A stretch of 6,296 bases of DNA from positions 1 to 6,296 of the forward strand of contig CAKSWS010000056.1 in NCBI GenBank assembly GCA_934512155.1, written 5' to 3'. Below the pieces are notes generated by a model that ran no database searches, was not told where the DNA came from, and was given only the letters and a program-made list of their open reading frames with translations. The DNA is from an uncultured Eubacterium sp. GTDB taxonomy: Bacteria > Bacillota > Clostridia > Oscillospirales > Acutalibacteraceae. Shown here piece after piece: positions 1 through 5,998 of this stretch (within the stretch, counting starts at the first letter, position 1; each line of letters opens with the position of its first letter). A program made the position numbers and the translations under genes.

Positions 1-10
1 GTTACATTAT

Positions 11-34
11 AAATGAACGAACGGTCATTCATTT
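11..34. promoter_or_regulatory. Palindromic TetR-type operator upstream of the regulator gene
   Basis: This is a 24-bp inverted repeat with half sites AAATGAACGAAC and GGTCATTCATTT, in which 10 of 12 base pairs are symmetric. The core resembles the TGAACG...CGTTCA-type sites commonly found in front of TetR-family genes. It lies 33 bases upstream of the TetR start codon. A possible -10 element, TATAAA, sits at 8-13 and would be overlapped by the operator, but its -35 would lie outside the window. On the opposite strand TATAAT can be read at 6-11, so a divergent leftward promoter is also possible. The palindrome is seen directly. Binding by the adjacent regulator, and so autorepression, is inferred. 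Confidence 0.8.
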
Positions 35-67
35 ATGTGGCTGTTGCAGTGATTGGAGATATATTAA

Positions 68-652
68 ATGCAAACAGAAGAACAGCACAATAAAAAGAAA
101 ACTGAAATTATGGAAAAATGCTATGAATGTTATGCCGAGCACGGATTAACAGGCACCGGAATTCAAATGCTTGCCGATGCCTGCGGTTGTACCAAGGGGA
201 ATTTATATTCATATTTTAAAAATTTAGACGAATTGATTATTGAATCAACAGCTTATTGCATGACAAAGGTTGAGGATGATTTTATGGCAAAGGCTCCGAT
301 TGACCCAAAAGATGTTATAAGATTTATAGATGAAATACCTTATTGGACTGCCGAAAAACATGGCAAAAAATACAGGCTTATGTACCAGGTTTACACTCAT
401 CCAAAATATATAGAGCAGGGAAAAAAGTTTTTTGAGGGAGTAAATGAGCGATATACGGCATATGCTAAATTGTTGGAGCCTAAAATCGGAATTTCGTATA
501 ATATAATAACACCGCTTATATTTATTCTTGTTCGTGCCTGTGTGCATTACGCTATGTTTGAAGATGAATACTATTTAAAATCACAAATGGAGGTGCTTAA
601 ACAAAGCGTTATGCTTTTTATTGAAAAATATAAAACCGACAGTAATACTTAA
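68..652 (+). CDS. TetR/AcrR-family transcriptional regulator
   Basis: The 194-residue product has the usual length for the TetR family and should act in the cytoplasm as a dimeric ligand-responsive DNA-binding protein, normally a repressor. The N-terminal helix-turn-helix spans about residues 12-60. Its second helix is in IQMLADACGCTKGNLYSYF (residues 32-50), a typical TetR pattern in which a short residue, here GNLY, precedes the aromatic YF. The remaining C-terminal part is helical and variable, as expected for the ligand and dimer domain, and I cannot predict its ligand. GGAG at 55-58 sits nine bases before the ATG. The palindrome at 11-34 is its likely operator. The gene for a wall-anchored protein starts 19 bases after its stop on the same strand, so the two are probably co-transcribed. 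Most characterised family members control efflux or fatty-acid genes, so a surface protein as partner is less usual. Confidence 0.93.
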   Translation: MQTEEQHNKKKTEIMEKCYECYAEHGLTGTGIQMLADACGCTKGNLYSYFKNLDELIIESTAYCMTKVEDDFMAKAPIDPKDVIRFIDEIPYWTAEKHGKKYRLMYQVYTHPKYIEQGKKFFEGVNERYTAYAKLLEPKIGISYNIITPLIFILVRACVHYAMFEDEYYLKSQMEVLKQSVMLFIEKYKTDSNT

Positions 653-671
653 TTTTAAAAGGAGATCTGCT

Positions 672-2960
672 ATGATTAAACAACATTTTAATGTAAAATC
701 AAAAATTACGGCACTTGTGCTTGTAATAATGCTGATTGTCGGCGCAGTACCTATTCGTGTATCGGCGGCGCAAACATCTGTTAATTATACTTTGATGGAA
801 GGTATGAATTCGGATGCGGACATAAAATTCGTTGAGTTAGGCAACACCGATAAGCAGCTTGCGGTAATGCTTATGGATAATCGTGAAGGACCTAAATACT
901 ACAGACGGCTTTATTACAGTATTGCAAGAGACGGAAGTGTTTCAGTTCCCCGTAGTATTAAAGATGACAATACAACGGACTTACAGCCGTTTGTTTATTC
1001 TCAAAGCGAAACTTCATCAAAAAATGACATAATCATCACCTGGACGGAAGCGGATAAAGAATTTGAATTAGGCACTCCCACAGACGAAGACGATTTTGAA
1101 AAAATGAGAAGAGAAATCGCAAGCTCTATGAGAATAAGCATTGCTGTTATGAACAGTGAAAATCTGAATCTTCCTTTCGGTGCATACAACATAAATGTGG
1201 GCAAAAACGATAGCACGGATGAGGATGATAATACAGGTAAAGACGGCAATGTTTGTTATTATAAATCAAGGATAACAAAGCTTGACGGCAAAATTCTCAT
1301 CACCTGGGCGGTATGCAAGAATGTAGAAAAGAACGACGGCTTCTTTTCCGTTGAGGGAATGTACTATAATCCAACGGATAATACATTCTCCACCGATACG
1401 AATAAAAAGGACGATAACGGCAATCTTATCCCCATGTCCTTTGTCAAAAACCGTAACTATATTTCGGATTATTCCGTAGCGAGCATTAACGGTAAAACAG
1501 CTGTGCTTTTCCAAGAGGCAACCGATGGTACACGCATATCAAAAGAGATGTATTCCGCCGCTATTGATAAAAAAAGCACTTATCCGTTCACTGTTAAGGA
1601 ATCGGATAAAAACAGAGATTTGAATTTAGCCGTGTCGGGCTCTGTTACCACTCTTGCTCCGTCAGGTAAATACTCCTCTTTGGTAGAGTCAACTTTGCCG
1701 TATCTCAGCTATTATTATAACGGTAATCTTTACACTGTTTCACCTACAAGCAGTACGCCGGAGGGTTGGAGAGCAACTCCTGTTTTAGATGTATCCGAAA
1801 CGGGGGACACAAAATATTCGTTTATTATAAAGAATAATGTTGTGCAGTATATATCTGCATTAGAATTGACTCCGCTTAAAACGGATAATACACGGCTAAC
1901 CTATTGCGGAAAGACATATACAAAAACCGAGGACGGAAAATGGATTGATGAGAAAGGCAAAACCGCAGAACTTTATCAGCACGTTGTACGGCTTTATTAC
2001 AGGGGTGCAGGCGAAAATCAAATGGCCCTTCTTCCGCTTCCTCTTCTTGATACAGGCGAAAACCTTGTTACTTGCATGCCATCGTTTATTATCGACAGCG
2101 AAAACAGGCTCGCTACTATATGGGCGCACGGTAAAATAAGAGACGGTTATGTTACTTTGTATTATACAAGATATTCGCAGGATGATTTGTTAAAGGCAAA
2201 TTATAAAGCGGTTAATGACGCTGTTGCAAAGGCAAATGGTCTTAACGCCGGTGATTATTCAAACTTTTCCATTGTTACAGACGCAATTAACAGCGTTGTT
2301 TATGATAAAATGTATACAGAGCAGTCTGTTGTAAACGATTATGCTGTGGCTATTGAAAATGCAATGGGATCATTAATTCTGCGCAGTGCAGATTATACGG
2401 AGGTTGATGCTGCTGTTTCAAGAGCAAATGCTTTGGATGAAAATCTGTATAAAAATTTTGATGCCGTTAAGGAGGCAATAAACGCCGTTGACCGAAGCAA
2501 AAACTTTAAAGCACAGGCAGAAGTAGACCTTATGGCAAAGGCAATTAATGATTCTGTTGCCGCATTAGTGTATAAGGATGCAGACTACAGCAAGGTTGAT
2601 GAGGCGATTGCCAAAGCACAAGCATTGAACAGGGATAAATATAAGGATTTTTCTAAAGTTGATGAAGCCGTTAACGCAGTTGTAAGAGGTAAAAATATAA
2701 CTCAGCAGGCAGAGGTTGATTTAATGGCAAACGGCATTAACGAATCACTTGATGCCCTTGAAAAAAAGACTGTGCAGATAAATGAAAATCCTGAAGTTAA
2801 GACGGAAAATAAGTCCGAGCAAAAGTCTGAAACAAACTTAGAACAGCCGGTAAAGGGCAAAGCAAAATCTCCCAACACCGGTTCGCCGGCTTTGGCACTT
2901 TATGCCGCACTTGCTTCATCGGCAGTATGTTTGTTGTTTATTAAGAAACGTAAGAACTGA
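672..2960 (+). CDS. Sortase-anchored cell-wall surface protein with FIVAR repeats
   Basis: This encodes a 762-residue extracellular protein. The ATG at 672 was chosen because AGGAGA at 660-665 lies six bases upstream. It also gives a clean signal peptide: basic MIKQHFNVKSK, a hydrophobic core, then a likely cut after VSA near residue 32. An in-frame TTG at 621 lies inside the upstream gene and would spoil the signal peptide. Residues about 33-500 are beta-rich and not recognised with certainty. Short strand motifs recur (NDIIITW at 118, GKILITW at 206, GKTAVLF at 274, NRLATIW at 478), suggesting a beta-propeller-like fold. Residues 510-701 form three FIVAR-type helical repeats of 64 residues. 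A charged Glu/Lys linker follows (about 702-731). The C-terminus has SPNTG at 733-737, a hydrophobic span to about 757, and the tail KKRKN, which is a sortase signal with Ser in place of Leu. The likely role is adhesion or carbohydrate binding at the cell surface. It is probably co-transcribed with the TetR gene and ends at the terminator at 2977. Confidence 0.9.
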   Translation: MIKQHFNVKSKITALVLVIMLIVGAVPIRVSAAQTSVNYTLMEGMNSDADIKFVELGNTDKQLAVMLMDNREGPKYYRRLYYSIARDGSVSVPRSIKDDNTTDLQPFVYSQSETSSKNDIIITWTEADKEFELGTPTDEDDFEKMRREIASSMRISIAVMNSENLNLPFGAYNINVGKNDSTDEDDNTGKDGNVCYYKSRITKLDGKILITWAVCKNVEKNDGFFSVEGMYYNPTDNTFSTDTNKKDDNGNLIPMSFVKNRNYISDYSVASINGKTAVLFQEATDGTRISKEMYSAAIDKKSTYPFTVKESDKNRDLNLAVSGSVTTLAPSGKYSSLVESTLPYLSYYYNGNLYTVSPTSSTPEGWRATPVLDVSETGDTKYSFIIKNNVVQYISALELTPLKTDNTRLTYCGKTYTKTEDGKWIDEKGKTAELYQHVVRLYYRGAGENQMALLPLPLLDTGENLVTCMPSFIIDSENRLATIWAHGKIRDGYVTLYYTRYSQDDLLKANYKAVNDAVAKANGLNAGDYSNFSIVTDAINSVVYDKMYTEQSVVNDYAVAIENAMGSLILRSADYTEVDAAVSRANALDENLYKNFDAVKEAINAVDRSKNFKAQAEVDLMAKAINDSVAALVYKDADYSKVDEAIAKAQALNRDKYKDFSKVDEAVNAVVRGKNITQQAEVDLMANGINESLDALEKKTVQINENPEVKTENKSEQKSETNLEQPVKGKAKSPNTGSPALALYAALASSAVCLLFIKKRKN
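2199..2774 (+). repeat. Three tandem 64-residue FIVAR-type repeats within the surface protein
   Basis: Residues 510-573, 574-637 and 638-701 align with an exact 64-residue spacing. Each unit opens with a (N/D)Y..V..A(V/I) pattern: NYKAVNDAVAKANGL, DYTEVDAAVSRANAL, DYSKVDEAIAKAQAL. A second helix with the pattern Y(S/K).F..V..A(I/V)N(S/A)V follows. Units 2 and 3 also share QAEVDLMA followed by an (A/G)IN(D/E)S helix, while unit 1 is more diverged. FIVAR modules are helical stalk-like units found in many Gram-positive surface proteins, often next to carbohydrate-binding domains. The copies differ at the DNA level, so they are old duplications rather than a recent expansion. Confidence 0.82.
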
Positions 2961-2976
2961 ATAATAACAAAACATT

Positions 2977-3007
2977 GCGGACGGCTGAAAAAGCCGCCCG
3001 CTTTTTT
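2977..3007 (+). terminator. Rho-independent terminator of the TetR-surface protein unit
   Basis: The stem pairs GCGG (2977-2980) with CCGC (2998-3001) and CGGCT (2982-2986) with AGCCG (2992-2996), with one A/C mismatch and a GAAAA loop. It is followed by six T residues. It starts 16 bases after the surface protein stop, so it should end that transcript. Confidence 0.93.
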
Positions 3008-3119
3008 GATTGACAGGGAGATTATGTAATTATCTAAAAATTAAAACAGACGATATTTTCACCAAAATGTGCTGGCTTAAATTGCGGTTACGCTGTTACG
3101 AAAATTTATACTGTAAAAT

Positions 3120-3149
3120 AAAAATCCGAAACAATTGTTTCGGATTTTT
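3120..3149. terminator. Bidirectional hairpin terminator, copy 1 of a repeated hairpin
   Basis: This is a perfect 30-bp palindrome whose core arms are AATCCGAAAC and GTTTCGGATT around AATT. It is flanked by A runs on the left and T runs on the right, so it can terminate in either direction. It begins two bases beyond the stop codon of the minus-strand glycosyltransferase gene, which it most likely terminates. The core arms recur exactly in the hairpin at 5733-5763. Confidence 0.9.
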
Positions 3150-3151
3150 GT

Positions 3152-4654
3152 TTAAAGATATTTGTTGTTTGCATATAAAGTAAAAGTTATGTTTTCGCCT
3201 TGATATTTATATGCAACAGTTTCAATTGCCGTATAATTACTGTAATTATCGGAGCTATAAACGTTTATAATAAAATCGTAATCGCTGTTATTAATTTCGT
3301 TTTGATAATGTTCAATCATATCCGGGAAAGGGCAATTTAACATTGAAACATATTTGTAATTTTCAAAACAGTTCATATATTTAAAAAAAGGTGCGGCGTC
3401 TATACAATTTCCGTAAATTTTAGGGTTGCTTATATTATAGCTGTTAACAGTTTGTGAAAATTTATAATAGGGTGTGCTTTCTTCCTTTTCACCTAAATAA
3501 TTTATTGTGCTTGATGAAGTTATGCAAACAGCAACGCAAAGGCAAACATAAATGATTTTATTTATTTTTGAAAACGCCTTTTTATTTTTTATCGGAAATG
3601 TTTTTTCGGCATTTTCAAATGTGTAAAGAAGCATCATTGAACCGGGTATGTTCAGCACAAACATTTCCAGCAGATAGTAGTGAATTCTTGCACCGTTTCC
3701 TATAATGTAAATAAAAATGTATAAGAAAACAAAGATTAATAAGTTATACTCAATTAATCTTTTCGGCATAGCTTTCTGCTGCTTTTTATATGATATTAAT
3801 GTTATTATTGAGGCAAAAATAATTATTGCAAAATTAGTTGTAATAAGAATTAAGCTAATGGCTATGCTTTGTTCTATAGACAATTTTGTATAATATGCCG
3901 CTTGTTGGAAAAAGTAAAAATCAATAAATTCTTTAAGAAAATTATTTGCTTTAAAATAAATAATCCAAGGTGCCGTTGATATTGCAACACCTAAAATTAT
4001 CATTAAACAGTTGTTTATAAATTTTTTTATTTGTTTTGATTTTATCATATCTGCAGCAGGTATGATAAACCAGGCAACGTATATACCAAGCATAGTATAT
4101 TTTGTCCAAAGAATACAGCCTGATGTAATCCCTATAACTAAATAATTTAAATATGATATTTGCTTTTGTTTGTAAATATAACTAAATCCCACATAGTATA
4201 AGTATGTTAAAAACGGCATCATCATTAATTCCGCCGTATCACCGCCGTATGTATTAAGAGGAAAGCAATAAATGGTAGACGCTACAAACAGCAACCCTAA
4301 AAATGCTTTTGTGCCGGAGTATTTCAGCGTAATTGTTTTATATGCAAAAACAAGGCTAAAAAAAGAACAAATTATTTCAATTAAATACAAACCAATGCAA
4401 GATGTTTTTGAAATTAATGACGCTATACCGTAAACGAAAAACAAAAAAGGTCCTTTTTGGTCAATAACATCACGGTAAAGAACATCTCCGGAAAACATTC
4501 TTTTTCCAACTTCAAAAATAACTGCTTCATCCGGAGAATTATTAAAATTATAAAGTGGCGAGCATTTTGAAAATACGGTTATAAATCCAAATGCAAGTAT
4601 GAAAATCGGTAAATATGAAATAAATGTTTTTTTTAGTTCTTTGGTGTTTCTCAT
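3152..4654 (-). CDS. Multi-span membrane glycosyltransferase, GT-C fold (PMT/ArnT-like)
   Basis: The 500-residue integral membrane protein has about nine to eleven hydrophobic segments between residue 13 and about 382, then a roughly 115-residue polar C-terminal domain that is probably extracytoplasmic. After the first span comes SPDEAVIFEVGKRMFSGD, then VLYRDVIDQKGPFLFFVYG. The acidic pair D42-E43 in the first outer loop and the R-D-x-x-D-x-K-G-P segment (R61-P69) are typical of GT-C enzymes related to the GT39/PMT group. Such enzymes transfer a sugar from a polyprenyl-phosphate carrier to an acceptor outside the membrane. YGGDTAE (136-142) and RIHYYLLE (323-330) fit the same family. The acceptor and sugar cannot be read from the sequence. 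The start is supported by GGAG seven bases upstream and by a near-consensus promoter at 4684-4712. It is divergent from a GT2 gene that plausibly makes its donor, and it ends at the palindrome at 3120-3149. Confidence 0.85.
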   Translation of the reverse strand: MRNTKELKKTFISYLPIFILAFGFITVFSKCSPLYNFNNSPDEAVIFEVGKRMFSGDVLYRDVIDQKGPFLFFVYGIASLISKTSCIGLYLIEIICSFFSLVFAYKTITLKYSGTKAFLGLLFVASTIYCFPLNTYGGDTAELMMMPFLTYLYYVGFSYIYKQKQISYLNYLVIGITSGCILWTKYTMLGIYVAWFIIPAADMIKSKQIKKFINNCLMIILGVAISTAPWIIYFKANNFLKEFIDFYFFQQAAYYTKLSIEQSIAISLILITTNFAIIIFASIITLISYKKQQKAMPKRLIEYNLLIFVFLYIFIYIIGNGARIHYYLLEMFVLNIPGSMMLLYTFENAEKTFPIKNKKAFSKINKIIYVCLCVAVCITSSSTINYLGEKEESTPYYKFSQTVNSYNISNPKIYGNCIDAAPFFKYMNCFENYKYVSMLNCPFPDMIEHYQNEINNSDYDFIINVYSSDNYSNYTAIETVAYKYQGENITFTLYANNKYL

Positions 4655-4683
4655 GGGTATTCTCCGTTAATTAATATAAAACT

Positions 4684-4712
4684 ATTTTATCATAACTCAA
4701 TATATGTGTCAA
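4684..4712 (-). promoter_or_regulatory. Sigma-A type promoter for the GT-C gene
   Basis: On the minus strand TTGACA (4707-4712) is followed after exactly 17 bases by TAAAAT (4684-4689). This is a perfect -35 and a five-of-six -10. Transcription would start near 4677, giving a leader of roughly 20 bases that contains the ribosome binding site. Confidence 0.85.
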
Positions 4713-4717
4713 AAAAT

Positions 4718-4734
4718 ATTGAATTAATTTCAAT
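4718..4734. promoter_or_regulatory. Inverted repeat overlapping the GT2 promoter -35 box
   Basis: ATTGAA (4718-4723) and TTCAAT (4729-4734) form a perfect 6-bp inverted repeat with a 5-bp spacer. It covers the plus-strand -35 box and lies just beside the minus-strand -35 box. It could be an operator controlling one or both promoters. In sequence this AT-rich it may also be chance. Confidence 0.35.
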
Positions 4735-4747
4735 TAAAAGTTATAAT
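4719..4747 (+). promoter_or_regulatory. Sigma-A type promoter for the GT2 gene
   Basis: TTGAAT (4719-4724) and a perfect TATAAT (4742-4747) are 17 bases apart. Transcription would begin near 4754. That leaves almost no leader for an ATG at 4759 but about 25 bases for the ATG at 4780, which helps decide the start of the downstream gene. The -35 box is six bases from the -35 box of the opposing promoter. Confidence 0.83.
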
Positions 4748-4779
4748 TAGTATACACAATGTTAACAGTGGTGAAAATT

Positions 4780-5730
4780 ATGGTAAAACTTTATTTGGTT
4801 GTGCCTTGTTACAATGAAGAGGAAACGCTTTACGACACAACGGAAAAATTAAGCGCAAAGTTAAACAACTTAATACTTGGCAATAAAATCAGCTCAGGCA
4901 GTAAAATTTATTATGTTGATGACGGAAGTAAAGATAATACTTGGAATATTATTCAGGAACTTTATGAAGAAAACAAATTTGTTTGCGGAATAAAACTAAG
5001 TAAAAACAGAGGTCATCAAAATGCACTTTTGGCAGGTTTAATGACTGTAAAAGACGAATGTGATTGTTGTATTTCCATTGACGCGGATTTGCAAGACGAT
5101 ATTGAAGTTTTTGATGAAATGATTGCTCAATATGAAAGCGGTTGCGAAATTGTTTACGGCGTAAGAAGCAATAGGAAAAATGACACTGCCTTTAAACGGG
5201 GTACGGCACAAATGTATTATAAGATGTTATCTTTTTTCGGTGCCGATATTGTTTACAATCATGCAGATTTTCGTTTAATGAGCAGTAAAGCATTAAATGC
5301 GTTGGGCGGTTTTAAAGAAGTTAATTTGTTTTTAAGGGGAATGATCCCGCTTATAGGGTTTAAAACAACAACGGTTGAATATGAAAGAAAAGAGCGCCTT
5401 TACGGCAAAACAAAATATAACTTGAAGAAAATGACATCATTGGCTGTTGACGGAATAACAAGCTTTTCCGTAAAGCCTATAAGAATAATAACCGGTGCCG
5501 GCGGTCTTTCGTTATTGCTTAGTGTGGGAATGTTAATTTACAGTTTTGTTCAATGGCGTTTGGGTAATACGATCAGAGGTTGGACCTCTATAGTGTGGTC
5601 AATTTGGACAGTAGGCGGATTGGAATTATTGGCATTGGGCATTATAGGTGAATATATTGCAAAAATATATCTTGAATCTAAAGAACGACCGAGGTACATA
5701 ATCGAAAAAATTATAAATGATAAAAAGTAA
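4780..5730 (+). CDS. GtrB/DPM1-like GT2 polyprenyl-phosphate glycosyltransferase
   Basis: The 316-residue membrane-associated enzyme is predicted to transfer a sugar from a nucleotide sugar to undecaprenyl phosphate on the inner membrane face. The GT-A catalytic domain starts at once with LYLVVPCYNEEETL (4-17). It carries YVDDGSKDNT (45-54), the RGHQNALLAGL segment (77-87), the metal-binding DAD at 101-103 within ISIDADLQDD, and RLYGKTKY (206-213), all typical of the GtrB/DPM1/YkcC group. Two C-terminal membrane spans, about 233-257 and 268-293, and a basic tail complete the usual architecture. I prefer the ATG at 4780 because family members begin directly before this first strand, a weak GTGGTGA lies just upstream, and the promoter places the transcript start near 4754. 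An in-frame ATG at 4759 would add seven residues without a ribosome site. The sugar is unknown. It probably supplies the divergent GT-C enzyme and ends at the terminator at 5733. Confidence 0.92.
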   Translation: MVKLYLVVPCYNEEETLYDTTEKLSAKLNNLILGNKISSGSKIYYVDDGSKDNTWNIIQELYEENKFVCGIKLSKNRGHQNALLAGLMTVKDECDCCISIDADLQDDIEVFDEMIAQYESGCEIVYGVRSNRKNDTAFKRGTAQMYYKMLSFFGADIVYNHADFRLMSSKALNALGGFKEVNLFLRGMIPLIGFKTTTVEYERKERLYGKTKYNLKKMTSLAVDGITSFSVKPIRIITGAGGLSLLLSVGMLIYSFVQWRLGNTIRGWTSIVWSIWTVGGLELLALGIIGEYIAKIYLESKERPRYIIEKIINDKK

Positions 5731-5732
5731 TG

Positions 5733-5763
5733 AGAATCCGAAACGGTTGTTTCGGATTTTTTT
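5733..5763 (+). terminator. Hairpin terminator of the GT2 gene, copy 2 of the repeated hairpin
   Basis: AATCCGAAAC (5735-5744) pairs perfectly with GTTTCGGATT (5749-5758) around a GGTT loop, followed by a T run to 5763. It starts three bases after the GT2 stop codon. It matches the hairpin at 3120-3149 in 22 of 24 core bases, differing only in the loop. Confidence 0.93.
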
Positions 5764-5764
5764 G

Positions 5765-5791
5765 TTGACAAAATAGGCGGTGTGTGATAAC
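5765..5791 (+). promoter_or_regulatory. Possible promoter of the small peptide gene
   Basis: A perfect TTGACA (5765-5770) lies directly after the preceding T tract. The best -10 candidate is GATAAC (5786-5791), preceded by TG at 5783-5784 as in extended -10 promoters. The spacing of 15 bases is short. With 17-base spacing the hexamer would be TAACCT, a poor match. A promoter is expected here because the upstream gene is terminated, but the exact -10 is uncertain. Confidence 0.45.
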
Positions 5792-5805
5792 CTAAATTCA
5801 TATTG

Positions 5806-5824
5806 TTAACGAATTATTAACGAA
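5806..5824 (+). repeat. Direct repeat TTAACGAA with 11-bp period before the small gene
   Basis: TTAACGAA occurs at 5806-5813 and again at 5817-5824, a repeat distance of 11 bp or about one helical turn. Head-to-tail sites at this spacing are typical of OmpR/PhoB-type response regulators, such as the TT(A/T/C)ACA repeats bound by Bacillus PhoP. The second copy runs into the ribosome binding site. Its position downstream of the proposed -10 would suit repression or an RNA-level role better than activation. The function is inferred only. Confidence 0.4.
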
Positions 5825-5838
5825 AGGAGGCAAAAGCC

Positions 5839-5961
5839 GTGAAAAATTATACAATTTATTACCGTCATTATATTCCATCTATCCCCGGTTTAAAAATGCA
5901 CAATTATATATTTCTTTGCGGCGGTTTGTCTGCCGGCAAAGGTTATTTTCCTTGCCGTTAA
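5839..5961 (+). CDS. Small Tyr/Gly/Cys peptide, candidate exported or leader peptide
   Basis: A 40-residue open frame starts with GTG and has a near-perfect ribosome binding site, AAAGGAGG at 5823-5830, eight bases upstream. I do not recognise the family with certainty. The N-terminal part is MKNYTIYYRHYIPSIPGLK, with four tyrosines and three basic residues besides H10. A short hydrophobic stretch NYIFL (22-26) follows, then CGGLSAGKGYFPCR, with cysteines at 27 and 39, four glycines and a Phe-Pro. No signal peptide or long membrane span is present. It has its own transcription context: a terminator before it, a possible promoter at 5765, and a terminator 38 bases after it. A probable ABC exporter gene follows. 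This layout suits a bacteriocin, RiPP precursor or signalling peptide. The tyrosine-rich start also permits a translated leader that controls the terminator at 5999. The strong ribosome site is the main evidence that it is translated. Confidence 0.6.
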   Translation: MKNYTIYYRHYIPSIPGLKMHNYIFLCGGLSAGKGYFPCR

Positions 5962-5998
5962 TTAATTTTTTAATAATAATTCAGTATTGTTATAAATT

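Noticed and set aside
621..671. In-frame TTG at 621 as an earlier start of the surface protein
   Set aside because: It lies inside the TetR gene, has no ribosome site, and would put 17 polar residues before a signal peptide that is complete from the ATG at 672.
245..2139. Several 64- to 100-codon open frames inside the TetR and surface protein genes, on both strands
   Set aside because: They lie within well-supported coding sequence, lack ribosome sites and show no family features, so they are frame shadows.
3008..3119. TTGACA at 3010-3015 as a promoter after the surface protein terminator
   Set aside because: No acceptable -10 lies at 16-18 bases, and no gene follows on the plus strand before the terminator palindrome.
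3067..3183. A 38-codon plus-strand open frame beginning at ATG 3067
   Set aside because: It has no ribosome site, reads through the palindromic terminator and ends antisense to the GT-C gene. Its composition follows from those sequences.
4759..4779. ATG at 4759 as start of the GT2 gene
   Set aside because: The transcript is predicted to start near 4754, leaving no room for a ribosome site, and family members start where the ATG at 4780 does. A leaderless start cannot be fully excluded.
5550..5801. An 83-codon minus-strand open frame across the end of the GT2 gene
   Set aside because: It is antisense to the two C-terminal membrane spans and the terminator, and has no credible ribosome site.
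5917..5943. Walker A-like pattern GGLSAGKG in the small peptide
   Set aside because: It meets G-x4-GK, but the next residue is Gly instead of Ser or Thr, and a 40-residue peptide cannot form a P-loop nucleotide-binding domain.
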